The notes below the pieces were generated by a model that worked only from the letters and a program-made list of their open reading frames with translations, made no database searches and was not told where the DNA came from. Below, piece by piece: positions 1 to 6,295 of a stretch of 9,299 nucleotides of DNA. Every line of letters begins with the position of its first letter. Positions within the stretch are counted from its first letter, which is position 1. This DNA comes from Erysipelotrichaceae bacterium (GTDB taxonomy: Bacteria > Bacillota_I > Bacilli_A > Erysipelotrichales > Erysipelotrichaceae). The stretch spans positions 1 through 9,299 of the forward strand of contig JAUNJW010000069.1 of the NCBI GenBank assembly GCA_030533035.1, in the 5' to 3' direction. The translations under genes and the position numbers were made by a program.

Positions 1-713
<713 letters not shown>

Positions 714-722
714 CTATAAATA

Positions 723-752
723 ATTGTAGTGAAAAACACTTTGACGGGTCAA
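723..752 (-). promoter_or_regulatory. Promoter for the GH1 gene
   Basis: Read on the minus strand, TTGACC (752-747) is followed after 18 bp by TACAAT (728-723), a good match to a housekeeping sigma-70/SigA promoter. It would start transcription near 716, giving a leader of about 27 nt with AAGGAG ahead of the ATG. The -35 box is half of a palindrome (741-752). No experimental support is available. Confidence 0.6.
741..752. promoter_or_regulatory. Palindrome TTGACGGGTCAA, possible operator
   Basis: The inverted repeat TTGAC-GG-GTCAA lies in the divergent GH1/tmk region, and its right half is the -35 box of the GH1 promoter. A dimeric repressor bound here would block the glucosidase promoter. 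Sugar genes of this type are often controlled by GntR- or LacI-type regulators or by antiterminators, but no regulator gene is visible here. The site is short and could partly reflect the -35 sequence itself, so this is a weak call. Confidence 0.3.
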
Positions 753-764
753 TGGCATCCGTCT

Positions 765-792
765 TTTTCATCCTTTTTTCCGGTGCTATAAT
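765..792 (+). promoter_or_regulatory. tmk promoter with consensus -10, placed for leaderless transcription
   Basis: TATAAT (787-792) is a perfect -10 box. The best -35 is TTTTCA (765-770), 16 bp upstream, matching 4 of 6 consensus bases. Transcription would begin about 7 nt after the -10, which falls on or next to the A of the tmk ATG at 799. No Shine-Dalgarno sequence lies between -10 and ATG (only aggcgc). The promoter probably drives the tmk-holB-ricT-rsmI-prsW operon. Confidence 0.6.
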
Positions 793-798
793 AGGCGC

Positions 799-1428
799 AT
801 GGAAAAAGGATTATTCATTACATTTGAAGGACCGGACGGTTCCGGCAAGACAACTGTTTCCACAGCTGTGTGCAGACGTCTTGAGGAAGAAGGATATCCG
901 GTACGCTATACAAGAGAACCGGGAGGTTCCATCATCGCCGAACAGATCCGCAAGGTGATTCTCGATCCGGAAAACACCGCCATGGATGCCAGGACGGAAG
1001 CCCTGCTTTATGCCGCTTCCCGCCGCCAGCATCTGGTGGAAAGGGTTCTGCCCGCTCTGGAAGAAGGAACGCATGTCATCTCTGACAGATTTGTCGACAG
1101 CTCCCTGGCTTACCAGGGAACCGGAAGGCAGATCGGCATCGAGGAAGTCTTCGCGATCAACCAGTTCGCCATTGAAGGCCATATGCCTGTCAAAACCATC
1201 TACCTGGATGTCGATCCCGAGGTCGGACTGGAAAGAATCCGCAAAGGACGCGCCTACCTTGACCGTCTTGACCAGGAGAGCCTTGAGTTCCACGAACGTG
1301 TTCTTGCCGGCTATCAGGAAGTCATCCGCCGCTATAAAGACAGGATGATCATCATTGATGCCAACCGTTCGCCGGAAGAAGTCATCGAGGACGCATACCA
1401 GGCTGTGAAAGGACTGCTGGATGCTTAA
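799..1428 (+). CDS. tmk: Thymidylate kinase
   Basis: Phosphorylates dTMP to dTDP with ATP in the cytoplasm, an essential step in dTTP supply. The 209 residues match the usual family length. Seen: P-loop GPDGSGKTT (residues 11-19); the TREPGG substrate loop (38-43); DRF with downstream SSLAYQG (96-107), the conserved thymidylate-binding region; and an Arg-rich lid around RIRKGRAYLDRLD (146-158). The start is fixed by homology, since tmk proteins typically begin a few residues before LFITFEGPDG. There is no ribosome binding site and the -10 box ends 6 bp before the ATG, so translation is probably leaderless. The last 8 nt overlap holB (ATGCTTAA), indicating translational coupling. tmk beside holB is the standard Bacillota arrangement. 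Confidence 0.97.
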   Translation: MEKGLFITFEGPDGSGKTTVSTAVCRRLEEEGYPVRYTREPGGSIIAEQIRKVILDPENTAMDARTEALLYAASRRQHLVERVLPALEEGTHVISDRFVDSSLAYQGTGRQIGIEEVFAINQFAIEGHMPVKTIYLDVDPEVGLERIRKGRAYLDRLDQESLEFHERVLAGYQEVIRRYKDRMIIIDANRSPEEVIEDAYQAVKGLLDA

Positions 1429-2428
1429 GGACCGGCTGAAAAAACAGCAGCCGATCGTATACAGGGCACTGGAGAACGCATGCAGAAGAGACAGCGTTTC
1501 CAATGCCTATCTCTTCTGGGGGCCTTATGGTACGATGAAAAATGAAGCTGCTCTGCTGCTGGCGCAGAGCATTTTCTGCTCAGAGACCGATGGTCTGGCA
1601 TGTGAAACATGCAACACCTGCCGCCGCGTGAAGGAAGGCCTTTATACCGACCTGATCGTTCTTGACGGCGCCAAAAAAGCCATTTCAAAAGAAATGGTCG
1701 ATGCCATCCAGGAACAGTTTTCCAAGACATCCCTGGAAGGAACCGAAGGCACACGCGTCTATATTATCCAGAACGCGGAAACCGCCAGTATCTCCGCCCA
1801 GAACAGCATGCTCAAATTCCTTGAGGAACCCGGCAGCGGCGTCACGGCCATCCTGACCACCGACAACATCAACCGTCTGCTGCCGACGATCATCTCAAGG
1901 TGCACTGTCCTGCCGTTTCTGCCGATGAGCGCGGAAGCCTATTATGAAGAAGCCGTGCAGGCCGGCATTCCCCGCGAGGACGCCTACCTGCTTTCCCATA
2001 TCATCCGCAATCCTGAAGAAATACAGTCTTTCTATGAATCTGAAATATATGAGAAGGCTGTCATGATGCTGAAGCAGTATTTTGATATCGCTCCGTATTT
2101 CTGGAATGAATTCCTAGTCGACTGGGAAGTCCAGTGGCGTTCTTCCGTTTCCGACAAGGACAAAGCCAAAGCCGAAAACCTGGCGCTGGCCGCGGCATTC
2201 TTTGACCTGCTTCATTTATACGGAAGCGATGTGATCAGGCATGACTGCGAAGGTCCCGCGTGGTATCATGATGCAGTGATGCGCGCAGAAGGAACAGCTG
2301 ATGTCTATGCCAGACTGATCCTGATTGCCGATGAACAGAAGGACCGGGTCAACCGGTTCAACGACCTGAATCTTGTGATGGCACAGGCATTCAGCAGACT
2401 GGAGGAACTCAGACATGAGCTTGGATAA
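1421..2428 (+). CDS. holB: DNA polymerase III subunit delta' (clamp loader)
   Basis: Clamp-loader subunit of the replicative polymerase, working with delta and tau/gamma to open the sliding clamp. The 335 residues fit the family. Seen: the AYLFWGPYGTMKNE region (29-42) at the Walker A position, but with Met39 and Asn41 replacing the usual Gly and Thr/Ser, so ATP binding is probably lost, as is common in delta'; a zinc module C53-x7-C61-x2-C64-x2-C67; the conserved SAQNSMLKFLEEP stretch (125-137); sensor-like TTDN (146-149); and SRC (159-161), where delta' supplies the arginine finger. The C-terminal part is helical and divergent. AAAGGA (1408-1413) lies 7 nt before the ATG, inside the end of tmk. 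It overlaps tmk by 8 nt and ricT by 14 nt. Confidence 0.93.
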   Translation: MLKDRLKKQQPIVYRALENACRRDSVSNAYLFWGPYGTMKNEAALLLAQSIFCSETDGLACETCNTCRRVKEGLYTDLIVLDGAKKAISKEMVDAIQEQFSKTSLEGTEGTRVYIIQNAETASISAQNSMLKFLEEPGSGVTAILTTDNINRLLPTIISRCTVLPFLPMSAEAYYEEAVQAGIPREDAYLLSHIIRNPEEIQSFYESEIYEKAVMMLKQYFDIAPYFWNEFLVDWEVQWRSSVSDKDKAKAENLALAAAFFDLLHLYGSDVIRHDCEGPAWYHDAVMRAEGTADVYARLILIADEQKDRVNRFNDLNLVMAQAFSRLEELRHELG

Positions 2429-3683
2429 AACAAATCCTGTAAATACAGAAGAAAACGAAGCTGAACAGGAAAACACTGTCCGCTATCCGTTTTCCGTGGC
2501 TGTCCGTTTCCGCGACGCGGCCAAGCCGTATTCATTCGGCTGCTATGACGACAGCATCAAAAAAGGCGACTGGGTTGTCGTCGAAACCGCCCAGGGCCTG
2601 GAAATGGGAGCTGCCGAAGCGGCTGCCCTCAGCGTTGAAAAATACGGACTGCATATGCCGACAAGACCGGTTGTCCGCATTGCCAATGAAACCGACATCA
2701 GAAGCTATGAGGAAAATGTCCACTACGAACAGGACGCCTACCGCATCTGTGCCGAGGAAATCGAATCCCTCGGACTTGATATGAACCTGCTCAATGCCCA
2801 ATACACACTGGACAGGTCCAAGATCCTTTTCATTTACCTGGCGGACCAGAGAGTCGACTTCCGCGAGCTGCTCAAGCATCTCGGCGCCCGCCTGCACTGC
2901 CGCATTGAGCTGCGCCAGATCGGCGAGCGCGACAAGGCGAAGATGGTCGGCGGCATCGGCATGTGCGGCATGGAGTGCTGCTGCAGAAGATTCAAGAACC
3001 ACTTTGATGTCATTTCCATCAACATGGCCAAGAACCAGCTGCTCGCCCTCAACACCGAAAAGCTTTCCGGCATGTGCGGCAAACTGATGTGCTGCCTGAA
3101 ATATGAAGACAACGACTACAAGGAACTGACCGAGGGACTGCCCAAGATGGGATCCCAGGTGGAATATGAAGGCGGCATTTACCGCATCACTTCCATGAAC
3201 GTCATGAGTGATGAGGCCAAGCTGGAAAATCATGCCCAGGTTGTCTTCCTCTCCCTCAAGGACCTGCGCGAAAAGACAATCCCCCGCAAAGGCGTTGTCA
3301 TGCAGAAAAGAACGGAAGGCGAAAAGAAGGAAGTCATCCACCGCTCCGGCCGTGTGCCGGAAGCTGCCGCCAATGCGGCGCCCCATGTTTCCATGGAACT
3401 GCCGACCATGACAGAAAAGAAAAACCTTCCCCAGAACAAGCAGCAGCGTCCCGCCGCTGCCGGTGGCGGCCGCGAGCAGAAGCGTGAGAATCCTTCCGCC
3501 AATAATAACAACAATAACCGCCGTCCCGCCCAGGCCGGCGCAAACAACAATAACAGCAGACGTCCTGACCAGCGCCGCCGCGACAATACAAACAGACAGA
3601 GCGCCGCGCCCCAGAAGTCTGAGACAAAGAACGTCACCGTCCGTACATTCGGAAGAAAGAAAACCCAGGAGGAGAACAAGTGA
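2415..3683 (+). CDS. ricT: PSP1-domain protein RicT (YaaT family), with long disordered C-terminal tail
   Basis: Homologue of Bacillus YaaT/RicT, which with RicA (YmcA) and RicF (YlbF) forms an iron-sulfur complex that steers RNase Y processing of mRNA and affects competence, biofilm and sporulation. Seen: the conserved N-terminal beta region (about 22-90); the PSP1 domain (about 90-200) with LDRSKILFIYLADQRVDFR; and the clustered cysteines C184, C188-C190, C221 and C226-C227 in GMCGMECCCRRF and LSGMCGKLMCCLKYE, which fit Fe-S ligands. At 422 residues it is much longer than Bacillus YaaT (about 275). The excess is a tail from about 295, low in complexity, with Asn runs, Arg, Gln, Pro and Ala (for example NNNNNNRRP at 363-371), probably disordered and basic. 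GGAGG (2401-2405) precedes the ATG by 9 nt. It overlaps holB by 14 nt and rsmI by 4 nt. ricA and ricF are not in the window. Confidence 0.93.
   Translation: MSLDKTNPVNTEENEAEQENTVRYPFSVAVRFRDAAKPYSFGCYDDSIKKGDWVVVETAQGLEMGAAEAAALSVEKYGLHMPTRPVVRIANETDIRSYEENVHYEQDAYRICAEEIESLGLDMNLLNAQYTLDRSKILFIYLADQRVDFRELLKHLGARLHCRIELRQIGERDKAKMVGGIGMCGMECCCRRFKNHFDVISINMAKNQLLALNTEKLSGMCGKLMCCLKYEDNDYKELTEGLPKMGSQVEYEGGIYRITSMNVMSDEAKLENHAQVVFLSLKDLREKTIPRKGVVMQKRTEGEKKEVIHRSGRVPEAAANAAPHVSMELPTMTEKKNLPQNKQQRPAAAGGGREQKRENPSANNNNNNRRPAQAGANNNNSRRPDQRRRDNTNRQSAAPQKSETKNVTVRTFGRKKTQEENK
3667..3672 (+). promoter_or_regulatory. Ribosome binding site that fixes the GTG start of rsmI
   Basis: AGGAGG, a full match to the 16S anti-Shine-Dalgarno, sits 7 nt before GTG at 3680 inside the ricT 3' end. 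The GTG start and the TGA stop of ricT share GTGA. Confidence 0.8.
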
Positions 3684-4546
3684 TCCGGCAGAAATCATTT
3701 GAAAATGAAAAGCCGACCCTCTTTCTTGTCCCAACCCCGATCGGCAACCTGTCAGAAATGACCCCAAGAGCGCTTGAGGTTCTTTCGTCCGTCGATGTCA
3801 TCGCCTGCGAGGACACCCGCACAAGCGGCCAGCTGCTCAGGCACTTTGAGATCTCCAAAAGACTGATTGCCTATCAGAACTTCAACGAGGAATCCAGCGC
3901 CAGGGGAATTGTCAACCTGCTTTCCCAGGGAAACAACGTCGCATTGATCTCCGACGCCGGCTATCCGCTGATTTCCGACCCCGGCCAGAGAGTCGTTTCC
4001 CAGGTGACCGCCGCCGGCTACAACGTTGTGCCGGTCTCCGGCTGCAGCGCCGTTCTCAACGCCGTTGTCGCTTCCGGCCTGATCGTGCAGCCTTTCATCT
4101 TTATCGGTTTCCTGCCGGCCGGCAATACCGACAGGGTGAAAAAACTGCGGGAATACAAACCGTATCCGATGACGATGGTCTTCTATGAGGCGCCGCACAG
4201 GATCCAGAAAATGCTGCAGAGCTGCCTGGAAGTCCTGGGTGACAGGAGATGCTGCCTGTGCCGGGAGATGACAAAAATCCATGAGGAATTCCTGCGGGGC
4301 ACAATCAGCGAAATGATCGAAATCGCCGGTGACCTCAAAGGTGAAATGGTTCTTGTCGTCGAGGGCTGCCGCGATGACTACTCCAAGGATGTGGATATGT
4401 CCATGATCCTGAAAATGGTCAATGAGTCAGTCGAAGCAGGCATGAGCACATCGCAGGCAATCAAGGATGTTGCCGGCCGCACCGGCATCTCCAAAAACAA
4501 AATATATGACATGGTTCACAACAGTGACCGGAAAGGAACGTGCTGA
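3680..4546 (+). CDS. rsmI: 16S rRNA (cytidine-1402 2'-O)-methyltransferase RsmI
   Basis: SAM-dependent tetrapyrrole-methylase-fold enzyme that methylates the 2'-O of C1402 in 16S rRNA, near the decoding centre. The 288 residues match the family. Seen: PTPIGNL (18-24) followed by TPRALEVL; CEDTR (43-47); SDAGYPLISDPG (91-102); FIGFLP (141-146); FYEAPHR (168-174); and GEMVLVVEG (221-229), all hallmark RsmI motifs. The C-terminal helix GISKNKIYDMV (269-279) matches the small C-terminal domain of the family. It uses a GTG start supported by AGGAGG 7 nt upstream; the GTG overlaps the ricT stop. Its stop shares one base with the next ATG (TGATG). In Bacillus, yabA, trmN6 and a GIY-YIG gene separate ricT from rsmI; here they are absent. 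Confidence 0.97.
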   Translation: MIRQKSFENEKPTLFLVPTPIGNLSEMTPRALEVLSSVDVIACEDTRTSGQLLRHFEISKRLIAYQNFNEESSARGIVNLLSQGNNVALISDAGYPLISDPGQRVVSQVTAAGYNVVPVSGCSAVLNAVVASGLIVQPFIFIGFLPAGNTDRVKKLREYKPYPMTMVFYEAPHRIQKMLQSCLEVLGDRRCCLCREMTKIHEEFLRGTISEMIEIAGDLKGEMVLVVEGCRDDYSKDVDMSMILKMVNESVEAGMSTSQAIKDVAGRTGISKNKIYDMVHNSDRKGTC

Positions 4547-5283
4547 TGGTCTTCAGGATCCCCGATCTGTCCATATCCCAGACGCTGGTTTATCTGGCGG
4601 CGGCTGTTGTTCCGGCAGCTGTTCTGATGTACTACATCTACCGCAAGGACAAATATGACAAGGAACCGCGCAGTATGCTGGTGAAGTGCATCATCGGCGG
4701 CTTCTTCGCGGCCGGCGCCTCCATCATTCTTGAATACGGAGCTGATTTTCTGGAAGAGCTCTACTTCACAAGCCATGGCGCAACAGCCTTTGACTACGCG
4801 GTGGTTACAGCCGTACTTGTCGGCCTGATTGAGGAAGGCACCAAGTTCTTCTTCCTGAAAAGAGCCACCTGGCATTCACCGGAATTCAATTACCGCTTTG
4901 ACGGAATGGTCTACGCGGTATATGTCTCCCTCGGTTTCGCCGCTTTGGAAAACGCGATTTATATCTTCAGCTACTATGATCTGAGCATCGCCCTGCAGAG
5001 AGCCATCCTGACCATCCCGGCCCATATGAGCTTCGCGGTTTACATGGGAATGTATTACGGCCGGGCCAAGACAAGCGAAGTGACAGGCAGGCTCGCAGAC
5101 AGCACATTCCTGCAGTGGACAGGCTACCTGAGCGCGGTGCTGCTCCACTCGGTTTACGATGGCGCCCTCATGGTCGGAACTCCGGCATCCATTATCTTCT
5201 TCTACGCGTTTGTCATCCTTCTCGATCTCTTTGTCATAAAGACAATCAGAAGAGAATCACGCACAGACGCGCCAATCTACTGA
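4546..5283 (+). CDS. PrsW-family intramembrane metalloprotease
   Basis: Multi-pass membrane protease related to Bacillus PrsW, which makes the first cut in the anti-sigma factor RsiW under envelope stress, and to the wider CPBP/Abi superfamily. With the ATG at 4546 it has 245 residues. I chose this start because AAAGGA (4532-4537) lies 8 nt before it; GTG at 4540 is only 2 nt away. Seen: a first membrane helix (about 12-32); RKDKYDKEPR (33-42), the typical PrsW loop; EEGTK (96-100), the EExxK catalytic motif; RFDGMVYAVYVSLGFAALEN (117-136); PAHMSFAVYMGMYYG (158-172) and LLHSVYDG (199-206), which bring the other His ligands; and a last helix around 214-232. The residue set looks complete, so it is probably active. 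It overlaps rsmI by 1 nt. No sigma or anti-sigma gene is visible, so the substrate is unknown. Confidence 0.9.
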   Translation: MVFRIPDLSISQTLVYLAAAVVPAAVLMYYIYRKDKYDKEPRSMLVKCIIGGFFAAGASIILEYGADFLEELYFTSHGATAFDYAVVTAVLVGLIEEGTKFFFLKRATWHSPEFNYRFDGMVYAVYVSLGFAALENAIYIFSYYDLSIALQRAILTIPAHMSFAVYMGMYYGRAKTSEVTGRLADSTFLQWTGYLSAVLLHSVYDGALMVGTPASIIFFYAFVILLDLFVIKTIRRESRTDAPIY

Positions 5284-5288
5284 GACTG

Positions 5289-5318
5289 ATGACTTTTAAG
5301 CCGTATTTGTTGTATGAT
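5289..5318 (+). promoter_or_regulatory. Candidate promoter for the FHA gene
   Basis: ATGACT (5289-5294), 18 bp, TATGAT (5313-5318): four of six and five of six matches to the consensus. It would start transcription near 5325, just before a hairpin. No terminator was seen after prsW, so read-through from the upstream operon is also likely. Confidence 0.4.
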
Positions 5319-5326
5319 GTACAGGA

Positions 5327-5349
5327 GTTAACGGCAATTTCCCGTTAAC
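5327..5349 (+). promoter_or_regulatory. Perfect hairpin in the FHA gene leader
   Basis: GTTAACGG and CCGTTAAC pair over 8 bp around a 7-nt loop (CAATTTC). The hairpin starts at the predicted transcript 5' end and stops 3 nt before GGAGAGG (5353-5358 within the ribosome site). It lacks a U tract, so it is not a terminator. It could protect the mRNA 5' end, or the DNA palindrome could be an operator. Confidence 0.5.
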
Positions 5350-5364
5350 GTGGAGAGGTAATTT

Positions 5365-6243
5365 ATGCTCAATGATCCGGAATTAGATAAAATGATAATC
5401 TACGGCCTGGCAGGTGTCTGCCTTGTCCTGCTTCTGGCTGTTATTTTCCTGGCAGTCAAGAGAAATACATATTATATCGATGATGAAGGCAGGGAAGTTC
5501 CTTCCCCGAAAAAGCAGGCTAAGATGGCAGCCAGAAAGACAAAGAAGGAAACTGCCGCAGAGCCCGAACCCGAGCCTGTCGCAGAGCCCGTCTTTGCGGA
5601 GCCTGAACCTGCTGCAGAGCCTGAGGAAGTGATTCTGCCCGCTGAAGAGGAAGAACCTGTTTCCGTGCCGGCTGAACCTGTCTATGAGGAAGAAGAACCG
5701 CTCACTGTTCCTGAACCCATCTTCGAGGAACCGGTTGCCGATGACATCTTCCTGGAGCCTGAACCCGCTGCCGCTGAAACAGTGGTCGTTCCGTTCATGG
5801 AAGAAGAACCCGCTGCCCCTGCTGAGGAACCGCTTGATCTGAGCGTGTCCGATTCAGCGCCGCTGCGGATGATCGATCTCGACGATGAAGACGATTATGA
5901 TGAAGAGCCGATTCTCACTGAATCCGAACCGAAGCCTGTCGGCGTTGTCGTGACAGTGACAGTGGCCGGCCAGTCGCAGACCCATGAGATTGACCTGCTG
6001 CCGTGCCTGATCGGCAGAGAGTCAACTGCCTGTGATCTTGTGATCTCTGAACCGGCTGTCAGCCGCAGACACGCAAGATTCTACGCAACCGACGACGGTC
6101 TGTTTATTGAGGATGTTTCCGAACATAACGGCACATTTGTCAATGGCACCAAGCTTCCTTCCCTGGGAAGCGCACAGCTGAAAGAGAATGACAGAATCTC
6201 ACTCGGCAGAGCTGAAATCTCAGTCAACAGAATTCTTTATTGA
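5365..6243 (+). CDS. Membrane-anchored FHA domain protein with Glu/Pro-rich stalk
   Basis: 292 residues. Seen in order: a short N-terminus; one membrane helix (about 11-31) followed by KRN, which places the rest in the cytoplasm by the positive-inside rule; a Lys/Arg-rich stretch (49-61); a long acidic Glu/Pro/Ala/Val linker (about 64-160) built from imperfect EPEPxAEP-like repeats; an Asp/Glu cluster (171-182); and a C-terminal FHA domain (about 193-292). The FHA phosphothreonine-binding positions are present: GR (217-218), SRRH (233-236) and NGTFVNG (255-261). FHA domains bind phosphothreonine peptides, usually made by Ser/Thr kinases of the PknB/PrkC type; no kinase is in the window. GGAGAGG precedes the ATG by about 6 nt. 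Function is unknown; a membrane scaffold reading phosphorylation is the reasonable inference. Confidence 0.88.
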   Translation: MLNDPELDKMIIYGLAGVCLVLLLAVIFLAVKRNTYYIDDEGREVPSPKKQAKMAARKTKKETAAEPEPEPVAEPVFAEPEPAAEPEEVILPAEEEEPVSVPAEPVYEEEEPLTVPEPIFEEPVADDIFLEPEPAAAETVVVPFMEEEPAAPAEEPLDLSVSDSAPLRMIDLDDEDDYDEEPILTESEPKPVGVVVTVTVAGQSQTHEIDLLPCLIGRESTACDLVISEPAVSRRHARFYATDDGLFIEDVSEHNGTFVNGTKLPSLGSAQLKENDRISLGRAEISVNRILY

Positions 6244-6254
6244 GAAACAAAATG

Positions 6255-6280
6255 AAGGATGCCGGTAACGGTGTCCTTTT
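6255..6280 (+). terminator. Stem-loop between FHA and zinc-ribbon genes, weak terminator or leader hairpin
   Basis: AAGGATGCCG and CGGTGTCCTT form a 10-bp stem with two G-U pairs and a GTAA (GNRA) tetraloop, followed by only four T in total (CCTTTTC). The U tract is too short for a strong terminator, and the Shine-Dalgarno GGAGG follows within 5 nt, so partial attenuation or mRNA protection is as likely. Confidence 0.4.
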
Positions 6281-6295
6281 CTGGAGGTGGCACAT

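Noticed and set aside
741..770. TTGACG at 741 as the -35 box of tmk
   Set aside because: It lies 40 bp from the TATAAT box, far outside the usual 15-19 bp.
811..1503. 230-codon open frame antisense to tmk
   Set aside because: It is a shadow of tmk, whose P-loop and DRF motifs are certain. The product shows no recognisable motif.
1520..1545. Broken Walker A motif in holB as a sign of a decayed gene
   Set aside because: Delta' subunits commonly lack a working ATP site; the zinc module, the SRC motif and the full length are intact.
3500..3570. Asn-codon runs (AAT/AAC) as a CRISPR or satellite repeat
   Set aside because: They are in frame with ricT, irregular in length and codon choice, and explained by its low-complexity tail.
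2532..3767. 411-codon open frame antisense to ricT
   Set aside because: It mirrors the ricT and rsmI coding frame, its product is low in complexity (Val/Leu/Gly runs opposite the Asn/Ala/Arg tail), and no ribosome site or promoter was seen. ricT has clear family motifs on the plus strand.
4540..4545. GTG at 4540 as the start of the PrsW gene
   Set aside because: AAAGGA ends only 2 nt before it, too close for use, whereas ATG at 4546 has an 8-nt spacing and a TGATG junction with the rsmI stop.
6287..6295. GTG at 6287 as the start of the zinc-ribbon gene
   Set aside because: The GTG lies within the Shine-Dalgarno region itself. ATG at 6296 has ideal spacing, and MKCPYC is a typical zinc-ribbon N-terminus.
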